Assembly (NCBI GenBank): GCA_023512255.1
Contig: JAILZY010000057.1
Location: forward strand, 1 to 23,054
Source of the DNA: a bacterium
Lineage (GTDB): Bacteria; SZUA-182; DTGQ01
Length of the DNA: 23,054 nucleotides
Direction: 5' to 3'
How positions within the stretch are numbered: position 1 is the first letter of the stretch; each line of letters begins with the position of its first letter. The position numbers were made by a program, and so were the translations under genes. The notes beneath the pieces are model-generated. The model did not search any database. It was not told the origin of the DNA and saw only the letters and a list, made by a program, of their open reading frames with translations. Shown one piece after another: positions 15,275-23,054 of the stretch.

Positions 15275-16021
15275 CTAAACCGGGGAAGGAATATCTACAT
15301 AGGCCGCCTCGATCTGAAATCTTTCCTGAATAAGGTTAGACAGGGCCCGAATCCCCAAAGTCTCAGTGTGATAATGCCCAGCTACAATGACATTAAATTT
15401 GGCCTCTTCGATCTTTCGCACCAGGGATTCTTTCATATCCCCACAGATAAAAAGGTCTGCTCCGACCCGCTGAGCCTCCTCCCAAAGGTATGAGCTTCCG
15501 CCGCTGATAATGGCTACTCTGCCAACCTGCTCAGGGCCAAATCCAAAGGTCATAACCTCCTGCCGGCCATAAAGATTTTGAACTTGATCGACTAGAAGAT
15601 CAAGGGCTTGAGGAGCAGGCAGATCAGCGATAAAACCAACATCAAGCGGTTTTAGATTTTGCATCCCAAGCTCTTTGCAAGCTAAAGCATTATTGCCAAT
15701 CTCAGGATGAGCATCAAGTGGCAGATGATAGCCAACCAGATTGATGTCCTGGCCAAGCAAAAGAGCCAGCCGCTCCCGCAAGACACCACAGAGGCGGGGC
15801 GGATCCGGAATATCTCCCTTGAACAGGCCGTGATGAACCAAGATAAGCTCTGCCCTGCGGAGTATGGCCTCATGGATCAGGCGCTGGCTGAGGGTAACTC
15901 CTGAAACGATTTTATTCACTACCCGACTGCCCTGCACCTGAAGACCATTGTAACAGTAATCCTGAAAGCGGTCTGCCCCCAAATACTCATTGAGATAGGA
16001 AATTAACTCGTCTCGATCCAA
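15275..16021 (-). CDS. Nif3/YbgI-like dinuclear metal-binding protein (DUF34)
   Basis: This 248-residue protein is of usual family length. Metal-site residues are visible: H63-H64 (LVHHGLF), H99 and D103 (GYHLPLD, then HPEIGNN), and H216/H218/E220 (AGHYHTE). The family forms hexameric rings and is commonly annotated as GTP cyclohydrolase 1 type 2, but its true role is unsettled. It starts at TTG 16021, with AAGGAGAG nine nt upstream. A perfect 20-bp hairpin lies directly upstream of that site (16045-16086), which could affect translation or RNA stability. It follows argJ by 143 bp. Confidence 0.9.
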   Translation of the reverse strand: MDRDELISYLNEYLGADRFQDYCYNGLQVQGSRVVNKIVSGVTLSQRLIHEAILRRAELILVHHGLFKGDIPDPPRLCGVLRERLALLLGQDINLVGYHLPLDAHPEIGNNALACKELGMQNLKPLDVGFIADLPAPQALDLLVDQVQNLYGRQEVMTFGFGPEQVGRVAIISGGSSYLWEEAQRVGADLFICGDMKESLVRKIEEAKFNVIVAGHYHTETLGIRALSNLIQERFQIEAAYVDIPSPV

Positions 16022-16044
16022 TGCTAAAAACTCTCCTTTTGTTT

Positions 16045-16105
16045 TTTAAGGAGAAAACCCTTTTGAAAAAGGGTTTTCTCCTTAAACCTCTTTCCTAAAA
16101 CTTTA
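16045..16105. repeat. Palindromic hairpin repeat, copy B
   Basis: A perfect 20-bp stem (16045-16064 with 16067-16086) has a 2-nt centre and the AAAACCCTTTT/AAAAGGGTTTT core of the hairpin at 9172-9207. It is followed by CCTCTTTCCTAAAACTTTA (16087-16105), matching 9211-9229 at 18 of 19 bases. There is no T-tract on either side. It lies between argJ and the Nif3-like gene. Confidence 0.8.
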
Positions 16106-16164
16106 TTAATAACCAAAGGGAGAAATTTTGACCAGAAGGGGAAATTTTCTACTTTTTGTACAGA

Positions 16165-17403
16165 TCAACTATAACCCATATTGATATTTACATACTCTGT
16201 CGACAGGTCGCAGGTGTAAATCGTGGCCTCCTCCTGACCAAGGTCAAGATCAATAACAATCTGAATTTCTTTCCCCTCCATGACGCCATTGGCCTCGACC
16301 TCTTTCCCCGTACCGACGCCCTTTGAAACCACCTGCACCGGACCAAAGAAAACACTGACCTTATCCGGCTCAACCGGTATCCCTGAGTAGCCAACCGCCG
16401 CCAAAATCCGACCCCACATGCACCGTCCCCCGCTAAAAGATGTTTTCACCAGGGGAGATTCGGCCACCGAGTAGGCTATTTGTCTAGCCTCATCACGATT
16501 TCGGGCTCTTTTGACCTTAATTTCCACAAACTTGGTCGCTCCCTCACCATCTTTGACAATCATCTTGGCCAACTTCAGGGTAACATAGTTCAAGGCTTCC
16601 TGAAACCTGGCAAAATCAGAGCTGTCTTCAGTCATCAAACAGGGGTTTTGAGCTAGTCCATTGGCCAAAATGACCACCATGTCATTAGTGCTGGTATCAC
16701 CGTCAATGGTGATGGCATGGAAAGACTGATCCACGGCCTGCCGAAGAGCCTTATTCAAAAGCCTAGCCTCAATGGAAACATCAGTGCAGAGAAAAGAGAG
16801 CATGGTGGCCATATTCGGCTTGATCATCCCGGCCCCTTTGGCTATACCAGCTAAATTTACCCTACTGCCTGAAAGATCAAACTCAACCGCGGCTGACTTG
16901 GCAAAGGTATCAGTAGTCATAATGGCTTCGGCTGCCTCAGCACTCCCATCACGGGATAGCTTGGCTGATGCGGCTAAAATCCCATCACGAATTTTATCCA
17001 TAGGCAGCCTGCGGCCAATCATCCCTGTTGAGGCCACAATGATCCTATTGCTCGCAATATGCAAGGCCTCGGCTCCAATAGCAGCCATGTTTCTAGCATC
17101 TTCTAACCCTTGCGCTCCAGTGCAAGCATTGGCACTGCCGCTATTGGCAATAATGGCCTGAGCCCGTGAATCCTGAAGATGAGCTTCGGACACAATCACC
17201 GGCGCGGCCCGAAACGGATTGATAGTAAATACGCCGGCCGCGGTGCACTCTACTTCTGAATAGATTATGGCTAGATCTTTCTTATTTTTTTTGATTCCAC
17301 AACTGACTCCAGCCGTCAGTATACCCCTGACCAGCGAAAGCCCAGCATCGACTTTTTCCCTCACTGAGGTCAGATCTTCTTTGACTTCAACCGAATAATC
17401 CAT
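16165..17403 (-). CDS. argJ: Bifunctional ornithine acetyltransferase / N-acetylglutamate synthase (ArgJ)
   Basis: This 412-residue enzyme of the acetyl cycle in arginine synthesis moves acetyl from N-acetylornithine to glutamate and may also use acetyl-CoA. The autocleavage site is present: KGAGMIKPNMATML with the break between A199 and nucleophile T200. Other family marks are NSGSANACTG, STGMIG, TTDTFAK, TIDGDTSTND and the C-terminal GEGATKF. The start is ATG 17403, five nt after GGAGAG. It lies 65 bp after argC and is almost certainly in the same operon. Whether it is bifunctional or only an ornithine acetyltransferase cannot be read from the sequence. Confidence 0.96.
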   Translation of the reverse strand: MDYSVEVKEDLTSVREKVDAGLSLVRGILTAGVSCGIKKNKKDLAIIYSEVECTAAGVFTINPFRAAPVIVSEAHLQDSRAQAIIANSGSANACTGAQGLEDARNMAAIGAEALHIASNRIIVASTGMIGRRLPMDKIRDGILAASAKLSRDGSAEAAEAIMTTDTFAKSAAVEFDLSGSRVNLAGIAKGAGMIKPNMATMLSFLCTDVSIEARLLNKALRQAVDQSFHAITIDGDTSTNDMVVILANGLAQNPCLMTEDSSDFARFQEALNYVTLKLAKMIVKDGEGATKFVEIKVKRARNRDEARQIAYSVAESPLVKTSFSGGRCMWGRILAAVGYSGIPVEPDKVSVFFGPVQVVSKGVGTGKEVEANGVMEGKEIQIVIDLDLGQEEATIYTCDLSTEYVNINMGYS

Positions 17404-17468
17404 GCGATCTCTCCAATAGAACGCTGTGTGAACTTCTTGCCAAGGGAGTACAAAAGTTTCCCCCTAAT

Positions 17469-18536
17469 TTAAGGATAGGGTACCGAAAACTCAAGCCCTG
17501 CTCTCTCATCCTGTCCGAGGATAATGTTCAGATTTTGAATCGCCTGCCCAGCGGCCCCTTTCAAGAGATTGTCAAGCACCGAGACCACGATCAGGGTCCT
17601 GGTCTGCTGATCAAGCACCAGGCCCAAGCGGCAGTAATTTGATAGGTAAACATCCTTAACACAAGGTATGGTACCCAGTGGGCTCACCAGGACAAAGGGC
17701 TCACGCTGATAAAACCGGCCATAGATATCTACTATCTCATCAAGGGAGGGATGATCCGGCCGCAGCGGCACATAGATATTGCTGAGGATCCCACGGCGCA
17801 GCGGCACAAGTTGCGGGACAAACAAGACCGAGACCTCGGTCTTGGCAAATAGGGAAAGCTCCTGCTCAATTTCAGGAACATGTCGATGCTGCCGCCCAAG
17901 GCTGTATGGTTTTATGTTCTGATCGCACTCGGTAAATAGATAGGTAGCTTCAAGTTTTCTGCCCGCACCGGAGATGCCTGATTTAGCATCAGCAATGATC
18001 GGCAGATGATCGCTTAGCAGCCCTGCCTGCAGGCAGGGAAGCAAGCCAAGGATGATACTGGTGGCATAACAGCCAGGGTTGGCAATAAGTGAGGCCGAGC
18101 GGATCGCCTGGCGGTGAATTTCAGGCAAACCATAAACTGCCTCCGCGGCCAATGACGGATCGATATGACTTTTCCCATAAATACGCTCATAGATTTTGAG
18201 GTCTTGAAACCGAAAGTCGGCACTCAGGTCAATGACAATCTTGCCTGAAGCCCTCAGCTTGGGTGTAACCGACAGGGAAACCCCATTCGGAAGAGCCAGG
18301 AAAAAGACATCAGCTTTAGATACAGCCACATCCAAATCAAACGCCTGGTATTCCAAGCTCAGGTAAGTGGGCAGAAAGGGGAAGCAATCCCGCACTCTCT
18401 TTCCCGCCAGCCGCTCAGAGGTTACATAGCTCAGCTCAAGGCCGGGATGAGCAAGCACAAGACGGACCAACTCTAGGCCTGTATAGCCGCTGCCGCCGAT
18501 AACAGCCACCCTGGTCAGGTCGGATTTCACAACCAC
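17469..18536 (-). CDS. argC: N-acetyl-gamma-glutamyl-phosphate reductase (ArgC)
   Basis: This 355-residue NADPH-dependent enzyme carries out the third step of arginine synthesis. The nucleotide-binding loop GGSGYTG (14-20), the catalytic C156 in ANPGCYATS, KSGISGAGR and the active-site histidine in GRQHRHVPEIEQ (217/219) are all present. GTG 18536 is preferred because GGAGG sits eight nt upstream; the longer frame from GTG 18551 would place that site inside the gene. It follows rpsI by 38 bp and precedes argJ, an arrangement known from deltaproteobacterial genomes. Confidence 0.95.
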   Translation of the reverse strand: MVVKSDLTRVAVIGGSGYTGLELVRLVLAHPGLELSYVTSERLAGKRVRDCFPFLPTYLSLEYQAFDLDVAVSKADVFFLALPNGVSLSVTPKLRASGKIVIDLSADFRFQDLKIYERIYGKSHIDPSLAAEAVYGLPEIHRQAIRSASLIANPGCYATSIILGLLPCLQAGLLSDHLPIIADAKSGISGAGRKLEATYLFTECDQNIKPYSLGRQHRHVPEIEQELSLFAKTEVSVLFVPQLVPLRRGILSNIYVPLRPDHPSLDEIVDIYGRFYQREPFVLVSPLGTIPCVKDVYLSNYCRLGLVLDQQTRTLIVVSVLDNLLKGAAGQAIQNLNIILGQDERAGLEFSVPYP

Positions 18537-18574
18537 AAAGACTACCTCCACCCCCCTTGGGTTTCTCTGTTTCC

Positions 18575-18967
18575 TTATCTCTTGGAGAACTGATAACGAG
18601 CTCGTGCACCCCGCTGACCATACTTCTTTCTTTCTTTGACTCTAGGATCGCGGGTAATGAGGCCAGCTTTTTTCAGCTTCTGTCGAAGGTCTGGATTAAT
18701 CTGAAGGAGGGCTTTTGATATGCCATGCCGCACAGCCCCTGCCTGTCCATAGATTCCCCCTCCGCCGACGTTAACAGAAATATCGTATTTATTGAGATAT
18801 TCAGTCAACTGGAGCGGCTGCAAAACCATGGCCTTCATCCGCTCAGTAGGAAAATAATCCTCAAATGTCCGGTCATTGATAAGAATTTTGCCGCTTCCCG
18901 GACGCAGCCATACTCTGGCGACCGAGGTTTTGCGCTTGCCCGTTCCATAGTACTGTACAAGTGCCAT
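18575..18967 (-). CDS. rpsI: 30S ribosomal protein S9
   Basis: This 130-residue S9 has the [11 protein letters not shown] start, the [22 protein letters not shown] core and the conserved basic tail ending RYQFSKR, which reaches the P-site tRNA. The start is ATG 18967, with GGAGAG nine nt upstream. Usually rpsI follows rplM directly; here two unrelated genes lie between them. A 239-bp AT-rich gap (18968-19206) with repeated GATATACTA motifs (19072-19080 and 19089-19097) precedes it and probably carries its own promoter. Confidence 0.98.
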   Translation of the reverse strand: MALVQYYGTGKRKTSVARVWLRPGSGKILINDRTFEDYFPTERMKAMVLQPLQLTEYLNKYDISVNVGGGGIYGQAGAVRHGISKALLQINPDLRQKLKKAGLITRDPRVKERKKYGQRGARARYQFSKR

Positions 18968-19206
18968 ACTCTTTATCTCTCCTTTCTTCCCCCACCATAT
19001 TTTCGGTGTTGGCTAATTCAATCCATTTTTCGGTTATTGTCTATTTGTCTATTTTGATATTTTGTATTTATGATATACTATTTATTACGATATACTAATA
19101 TACTATTCATTAAACCCTATATCAGAACAACCATAAACCCTCGAAAAGGCTTAGCTCTTGTTAGGGTTATGTCTCTCAGATGGTAGCTAATAAATAAGAG
19201 CGAATT

Positions 19207-19728
19207 TTATTGCCTATCATGGCAAGCAATGCACAAGGCGCTACCGATATTGCTCCGCCGTAAAAAATATGATCGATATCGACCTGTCCCCATCGGCTTG
19301 GTATCCTGGGCGGTCATAGGGATCGGGGCTGTCCAATTGCCATGCGGGTTATGACAGGTAACGCAGGTTATTCTCATGTTCTCATCAAGATGCAGATCTT
19401 CTGGAATCCGCATACCCTCTTTAGGCTCAACATCTATCGGATGAGTGCGGCCCAGTTTTTCTGCTGAATGACAGCTAATTCCATTGATTCCTTCATCTCC
19501 TCTAAGACAAGAGGCCGCAACCGGCTGCCTCAGACGGACATCCAAATAACTGGCTACAGCATTGGGATCGTTGGCATGACACACCCGGCAAAAGGTGTGG
19601 CTTTCATCATTCATAAATGGATGAGGATTCTCCTCATTAACAGCAAACAATTTGGCATAAATCAAAAACGTCAAGAACGTACAAAAGAGCATAAGCGATA
19701 AGAATATAACTCTCATCTTTTCTTTCAC
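19207..19728 (-). CDS. Small membrane-anchored multiheme cytochrome c
   Basis: This 173-residue protein has an N-terminal hydrophobic segment (about 6-25) acting as signal or anchor, so the rest is periplasmic. There are three CXXCH heme sites: CRVCH (47-51), CVTCH (122-126) and CIACH (166-170). A fourth possible site is unusual: C74 and C86-H87 form C-x11-CH (SCLRGDEG...ISCHSAEK), either a non-canonical site or a degraded one. Further histidines (H37, H44, H96, H113, H129) may serve as distal ligands. GTG 19728 is chosen because AGGG lies six nt upstream; a TTG at 19734 is almost on top of that site. It sits between a HAMP membrane protein and rpsI. A partner or substrate cannot be assigned. 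Confidence 0.8.
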   Translation of the reverse strand: MKEKMRVIFLSLMLFCTFLTFLIYAKLFAVNEENPHPFMNDESHTFCRVCHANDPNAVASYLDVRLRQPVAASCLRGDEGINGISCHSAEKLGRTHPIDVEPKEGMRIPEDLHLDENMRITCVTCHNPHGNWTAPIPMTAQDTKPMGTGRYRSYFLRRSNIGSALCIACHDRQ

Positions 19729-19789
19729 GGCCAACCCTGCCAGAAGGTTACAGCTTGTTGATGCTCCCTCGCCTCAGCAGCAGCATAAA

Positions 19790-20395
19790 CTATAATTTAA
19801 AATGTTCAAGCGACTGTTGCAGGCTTGAAGATATGCGTGATAGACGATTCATGATACTCGTCAGCTCTTCTGAGGATACGGTTTTCTTTTGACTCAAGGC
19901 CTTCATCTCATCGAGCAGCAGCGGCAGCTCTTCTGATTTTTTGCGAATATCAAGTATTTTTTCCCTCAACTCCATAGTCATTCTGCTCAAGGCATCAGCC
20001 AGACTCTTGACCTGGTCATATTGGCGCAATCTGGTAACAATGGTCAAATCCCCCTGGGCAATTTGCTCGGTGGTTTTTTCAAACCGATAGAGGGGCCCGG
20101 CGACTCGATGGGAGATAATAACAGTCAAAGCCACGGTAGCCACACCAATGATGATTATGGCTACGATATTGCCAATCAGAACATTCGGAAGGATAAGCTC
20201 ACCAGTTGTCTTTAGCTTTGAATGGGCCTCTGAGTAGGAATTACCCAGGTCTACCGAGGTCCGTTTATAGAGCAATCCCCCGGAGATGATACTGCCCAAG
20301 ATGACCAAGAATAGAAAGAGGATAATAAATTTTGTTTGAAAAAGCCGCTGAATGAAATACTTTTTTCTCTTTTTCATACCCTCTTCCCTGGACAT
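19790..20395 (-). CDS. Membrane protein with HAMP domain and no output domain
   Basis: This 201-residue protein has a basic N-terminus (MKKRKKYFIQR), a first membrane segment, a short periplasmic stretch of about 35 residues, a second segment and a cytoplasmic HAMP domain (HRVAGPLYRFEKTTEQIAQGDLT), then about 80 residues of predicted coiled coil. No kinase, cyclase or chemoreceptor signalling tip follows, so it is not a complete sensor. ATG 20395 is preferred, six nt after AGGAAGGA; the frame is open back to 20428. It lies downstream of rplM and upstream of the cytochrome gene on the same strand. It may sense or organise something linked to that cytochrome, which is inference. Confidence 0.75.
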   Translation of the reverse strand: MSREEGMKKRKKYFIQRLFQTKFIILFLFLVILGSIISGGLLYKRTSVDLGNSYSEAHSKLKTTGELILPNVLIGNIVAIIIIGVATVALTVIISHRVAGPLYRFEKTTEQIAQGDLTIVTRLRQYDQVKSLADALSRMTMELREKILDIRKKSEELPLLLDEMKALSQKKTVSSEELTSIMNRLSRISSSLQQSLEHFKL

Positions 20396-20420
20396 CGCTT
20401 TTCCTTCCTGGCTTTGGGAT

Positions 20421-20459
20421 TGAATCATGAGAGTCTTAATTTGATCATGAGAGTCTTAA
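20421..20459. repeat. Tandem duplication over the rplM stop codon
   Basis: ATCATGAGAGTCTTAA occurs at 20424-20439 and 20444-20459. The right copy encodes the last residues and stop of rplM (LLRLS, stop); the left copy is its untranslated duplicate. Confidence 0.7.
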
Positions 20460-20876
20460 AAGTTGCGGCTTTTGCGCCTGATGCGGATGATCCGCCCCAG
20501 CGTATACCTTCAATTTCCGAAAAAGTTGCCTTCCCAGTCTGTTTTTAGGAAGCATACCCCTGACCGCTTTCCTAATCACCTCTTCGGGTTTTTCCTTTAT
20601 CATCTTGCGGGCCGCCACTACCTTGAGCGCTCCTGGATAGCCGGAGTGGTGGTAGTAGAGCTTCTGCTGAAATTTTCTACCAGTCATCCGGACCTTAGCC
20701 GCATTGATGATAATCACAAAATCACCCGTGTCTATGTGGGGAGTAAATTCCGGTTTTGTTTTCCCACGCAGGATGACAGCAGCTTTTGAGGCTAGCCGTC
20801 CCAGGACCTCATTCTGGGCATCTAAAACGTACCAACACTTCTTCTGATCTTCTTCTTTGGCCATAAATGTTTTCAT
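20445..20876 (-). CDS. rplM: 50S ribosomal protein L13
   Basis: This 143-residue L13 has [38 protein letters not shown] and [32 protein letters not shown], all characteristic of the family. The start is ATG 20876, with GAGGT five nt upstream. A near-perfect sigma-70 promoter lies at 20966-20995, giving a leader of about 80 nt that contains a short ATAGC/GCTAT stem. The gene's 3' end carries a short tandem duplication. Confidence 0.98.
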   Translation of the reverse strand: MKTFMAKEEDQKKCWYVLDAQNEVLGRLASKAAVILRGKTKPEFTPHIDTGDFVIIINAAKVRMTGRKFQQKLYYHHSGYPGALKVVAARKMIKEKPEEVIRKAVRGMLPKNRLGRQLFRKLKVYAGADHPHQAQKPQLLRLS

Positions 20877-20965
20877 GTTCTACCTCATGTTACCTAACTT
20901 TCTATTCCTCATCACATAGCAGATGCAAAAGTGGCTATTCTCATCTTAACATAAAATAACTAGCT

Positions 20966-20995
20966 ATTATATAAGCAATTAACTCGTAGTGTCAA
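20966..20995 (-). promoter_or_regulatory. Consensus sigma-70 promoter of rplM
   Basis: On the minus strand TTGACA (20995-20990) and TATAAT (20971-20966) both match consensus exactly and are 18 bp apart. Strong constitutive expression is expected for the ribosomal operon and probably for the HAMP and cytochrome genes behind it. Confidence 0.85.
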
Positions 20996-21015
20996 GGAAA
21001 ACTTTCGCTTTTTTT

Positions 21016-21765
21016 TCAAGCTGTCGGCTGATTACCCCTCATCAGCAACTCTTCAATTCTAAAGATATCTTCCGGTGTATCCACCCCATATGAGTCATAA
21101 TCGGTCTCAATCACTTTGATCCGATAGCCGCTCTCAAGAACCCGAAGCTGCTCAAGCCTCTCAGCCTGCTCCAGCACTGAGGGTGGAAGAAGAGGAATCT
21201 GGAGCAGGAAATCCTTCCTATAAGCATAGATTCCAATATGCCTATATATGGGAAACTGACTTTGAGTGTCTGAATCTCGGATAAAAGGAATCAGGGAGCG
21301 AGAAAAATAGAGAGCAAAGCCATCTCGATCAGCTACCACCTTGACGCAGTTAGGGTTATGGATATCTTGTTTTCGCTCGATCTTGCGCTTTAAAGTAGCC
21401 ATCAGTATCTGCCGATCCTCAACAGTAGCCTTAGCCAGAAGATCAATAGCCTCAGGACGAATCAGCGGCTCATCTCCCTGAACGTTGATCACTATCTCGG
21501 CCTCGATTTTTCGAGCCGCCTCAGCCACCCTTTCTGTGCCTGACTCATGGTTTGGAGAGGTGAGGATTGCCTGCCCGCCAAATGACCTGACCCGATCATA
21601 AATTCTCTGATCATCGGTAGCCACCCAAACCTCGTCGATCAGACAAGCTGCCCTGGACTGCTCGTAAACATACTGAATCATGGGCTTTCCCAGAATCGGG
21701 GCCAATGGTTTGCCAGCGAATCGGCTGGATCTATACCGCGCTGGGATAATGACCACAATGCGCAT
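21016..21765 (-). CDS. kdsB: 3-deoxy-manno-octulosonate cytidylyltransferase (CMP-KDO synthetase)
   Basis: This 249-residue enzyme activates KDO with CTP for lipopolysaccharide inner-core synthesis in the cytoplasm. Diagnostic motifs are IPARYRSSRFAGKPL (N-terminal nucleotide site), ATDDQRI, SGTERVAEA, NVQGDEPLI, YFSRSLIPFIR and YRHIGIYAYR. The start is ATG 21765, with AGGAG nine nt upstream. It lies 67 bp after dgt and probably shares its promoter. Its presence implies an outer membrane with LPS. Confidence 0.96.
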   Translation of the reverse strand: MRIVVIIPARYRSSRFAGKPLAPILGKPMIQYVYEQSRAACLIDEVWVATDDQRIYDRVRSFGGQAILTSPNHESGTERVAEAARKIEAEIVINVQGDEPLIRPEAIDLLAKATVEDRQILMATLKRKIERKQDIHNPNCVKVVADRDGFALYFSRSLIPFIRDSDTQSQFPIYRHIGIYAYRKDFLLQIPLLPPSVLEQAERLEQLRVLESGYRIKVIETDYDSYGVDTPEDIFRIEELLMRGNQPTA

Positions 21766-21832
21766 ACTCTTTAACTCCTAAATAACTCCTCCTGAATAAC
21801 TCCAAATTTTACCTCTTTTCGCTGGCCACTGT

Positions 21833-22882
21833 TCATATCACCAGCCAGGGTTTGGGAAAGAATATTTCCTGATACAGCCGCAGGGCAAAGCGGTCGGTCA
21901 TGCCAGCAATGTAGTCACACACGGCCCGGTGGATATTCTCCTCCGAAGTTGCCTCCCTGGTGAAGTGATCGGGTAAAAGCTGTGGATGCTCAAAGTAATA
22001 TTCGTATAGTTCTTTGATGATTTTTGAAGCCTTGGTGAATTCGCTGTCAGCTTTGGAATTATAATATACCTTCTGGTAGAGGTATTCCCGCAGGCTCAAG
22101 GTAGCTGATAAAACATCCTCACTCATGCAAATCCGCTCCAGGTCATGCTCTAGGGTAGTCTTAATGACATCGGTAACCATAGTATTAATCCGCTCGACCG
22201 TGGTCTCACCAAGGATTGCCCGGCAATCCTGAGGCAAATGCTCCACTCGTATAATTCCTGCCCTCATTCCATCATCGACGTCATGATTCACATAGGCAAT
22301 GGTATCCGCTACCCGAACGATATCTCCCTCAAGGGTAAGGGATCTGTCTTGCGGAGTGGGCAAAAGCTCTGCCCTTCCCTTTGAGTGACGGAGAATCCCA
22401 TCGCGGACCTCAAGGGTAAGATTGAGCCCCCGGCCATTTTTCTCCAGCACATCAGCCACCCGCAGACTCTGCTCCGCGTGCTTGAACCCACCGGGATGAA
22501 TTTCATTTAAAACATCCTCTCCAGCATGGCCAAAAGGAGTGTGACCCAAATCATGTCCCATGGAAATGGCTTCCGTCAGGGTCTCATTGAGTGAGAGCGC
22601 CTTGGCAATGGTTCTGGCGATCTGTGAAACCTCAAGGGTATGGGTCAGCCGGGTACGATAATGATCACCCGAAGGTGACAGGAAGACCTGTGTCTTGTCC
22701 TTAAGTCGGCGAAAGCTCTTGCAATGGATTATTCGATCGCGGTCCCGCTGAAAACTTGGCCGGATGGGACATTCCTCCTCAGGATGGAGACGGCCTCGGC
22801 TGAGTGAGCTGAAAGCAGCTTTGGGGGAGAGTATTTTCTTTTCCTGCTCCTCCAGCATGGTGCGAATATTCATGGATTTCAC
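21833..22882 (-). CDS. dgt: Deoxyguanosinetriphosphate triphosphohydrolase-like protein (dGTPase family)
   Basis: This 349-residue HD-domain dNTP triphosphohydrolase splits dNTPs to deoxynucleoside and triphosphate. HD residues are RLTHTLEVSQIA, GHDLGHTPFGHAGE and ADTIAYVNHDVDD, and FQRDRDRIIHCKSFRRLKDKTQVF is the family's N-terminal signature. Its length fits the shorter type common outside enterobacteria, for which strict dGTP specificity is not established. The start is uncertain: GTG 22882 lies only four nt after AGGAG, and ATG 22873 about thirteen nt after it. It is first in an apparent operon with kdsB. Confidence 0.93.
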   Translation of the reverse strand: MKSMNIRTMLEEQEKKILSPKAAFSSLSRGRLHPEEECPIRPSFQRDRDRIIHCKSFRRLKDKTQVFLSPSGDHYRTRLTHTLEVSQIARTIAKALSLNETLTEAISMGHDLGHTPFGHAGEDVLNEIHPGGFKHAEQSLRVADVLEKNGRGLNLTLEVRDGILRHSKGRAELLPTPQDRSLTLEGDIVRVADTIAYVNHDVDDGMRAGIIRVEHLPQDCRAILGETTVERINTMVTDVIKTTLEHDLERICMSEDVLSATLSLREYLYQKVYYNSKADSEFTKASKIIKELYEYYFEHPQLLPDHFTREATSEENIHRAVCDYIAGMTDRFALRLYQEIFFPKPWLVI

Positions 22883-22932
22883 CAGACTCCTGCTAGGATA
22901 GCTATGCGTTTTAAACCTTATCTAAAGGAGAA

Positions 22933-22962
22933 ATTATACCACAGCTAGTCGCGGCCTGTCCA
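22933..22962 (-). promoter_or_regulatory. Sigma-70 promoter of dgt-kdsB
   Basis: On the minus strand TGGACA (22962-22957) and TATAAT (22938-22933) are separated by 18 bp; only one -35 base departs from consensus. Transcription would begin near 22926, about 45 nt before the start codon. Confidence 0.7.
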
Positions 22963-22971
22963 ACAGGAGAG

Positions 22972-22993
22972 AGGAATTTCAGATGTTCCCCAT
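22972..22993. repeat. Dispersed repeat end CAGATGTTCCCCAT
   Basis: Bases 22980-22993 are the exact reverse complement of 62-75, and 22972-22988 match 77-93 at 16 of 17 positions. The rest of the window to 23054 is purine-rich, with no gene seen. Confidence 0.5.
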
Positions 22994-23054
22994 GTTGAAA
23001 AAATAATGTTGAAAATATAAAGGGGAGGAGAGAAAATAAAGAGAGAAGAAAGTT

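Noticed and set aside
16045-16086. Terminator after argJ
   Set aside because: The stem is strong but neither strand has a T-run after it, and a near copy lies in a divergent promoter region, so a repeat element is a better reading.
62-22993. Whole window as one composite element bounded by the 14-bp inverted repeat
   Set aside because: The ends face outward rather than inward relative to the window, there is no transposase, and the content is housekeeping genes.

Overview
The window reads as chromosomal DNA of a Gram-negative, probably anaerobic bacterium. It carries a KDO-activating enzyme (LPS), a CXXCH cytochrome, a siroheme-dependent heme-pathway enzyme (AhbC) and an archaeal-type aminodideoxyheptulosonate synthase. 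The ribosomal-protein/arginine order (rplM ... rpsI-argC-argJ) and an apparent sigma-54 promoter fit Desulfobacterota (former Deltaproteobacteria) or a nearby phylum; this placement is inference. Nearly all genes are housekeeping or accessory metabolism. No rRNA, tRNA, CRISPR array, phage or transposase gene was seen.

Layout. 1-2720: two low-complexity secreted proteins point away from each other across a 705-bp intergenic region. The left one is Pro/Ala/Phe rich. The right one is built of Leu-Tyr-Gly repeats, with a near-consensus sigma-54 promoter and a strong terminator. 2772-6953: an HD-domain hydrolase, Lon protease, and a class I aldolase-type enzyme of alternative aromatic biosynthesis, ending at a hairpin shared with a convergent His-rich NiCoT-like membrane protein. 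7845-9077: AhbC. 9078-9422: a divergent promoter region holding three perfect palindromic hairpins; a relative lies at 16045-16105. 9423-15174: an alpha-glucan water dikinase homologue, a dual-specificity phosphatase with an extra N-terminal domain, and a radical SAM protein. 15275-20876 (minus strand): rplM, a HAMP membrane protein, a small cytochrome c, rpsI, argC, argJ and a Nif3-like protein. 21016-22882 (minus strand): dgt and kdsB behind a good sigma-70 promoter.

The most exciting element is the pair at 9423-13766. The first gene has the plant glucan water dikinase layout: a CBM45-like start, the HQKLHN region, the LSHxxxRAR phosphohistidine site and the RSSxNxEDL nucleotide-binding domain. 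It is followed 33 bp later by a DSP-type phosphatase with an intact C-x5-R loop. Together they look like a bacterial write/erase module for phosphate on storage polyglucan, the logic of GWD with SEX4/LSF2 in plants or laforin in animals. A second point of interest is the insertion of a HAMP protein and a cytochrome between rplM and rpsI, which are normally adjacent.
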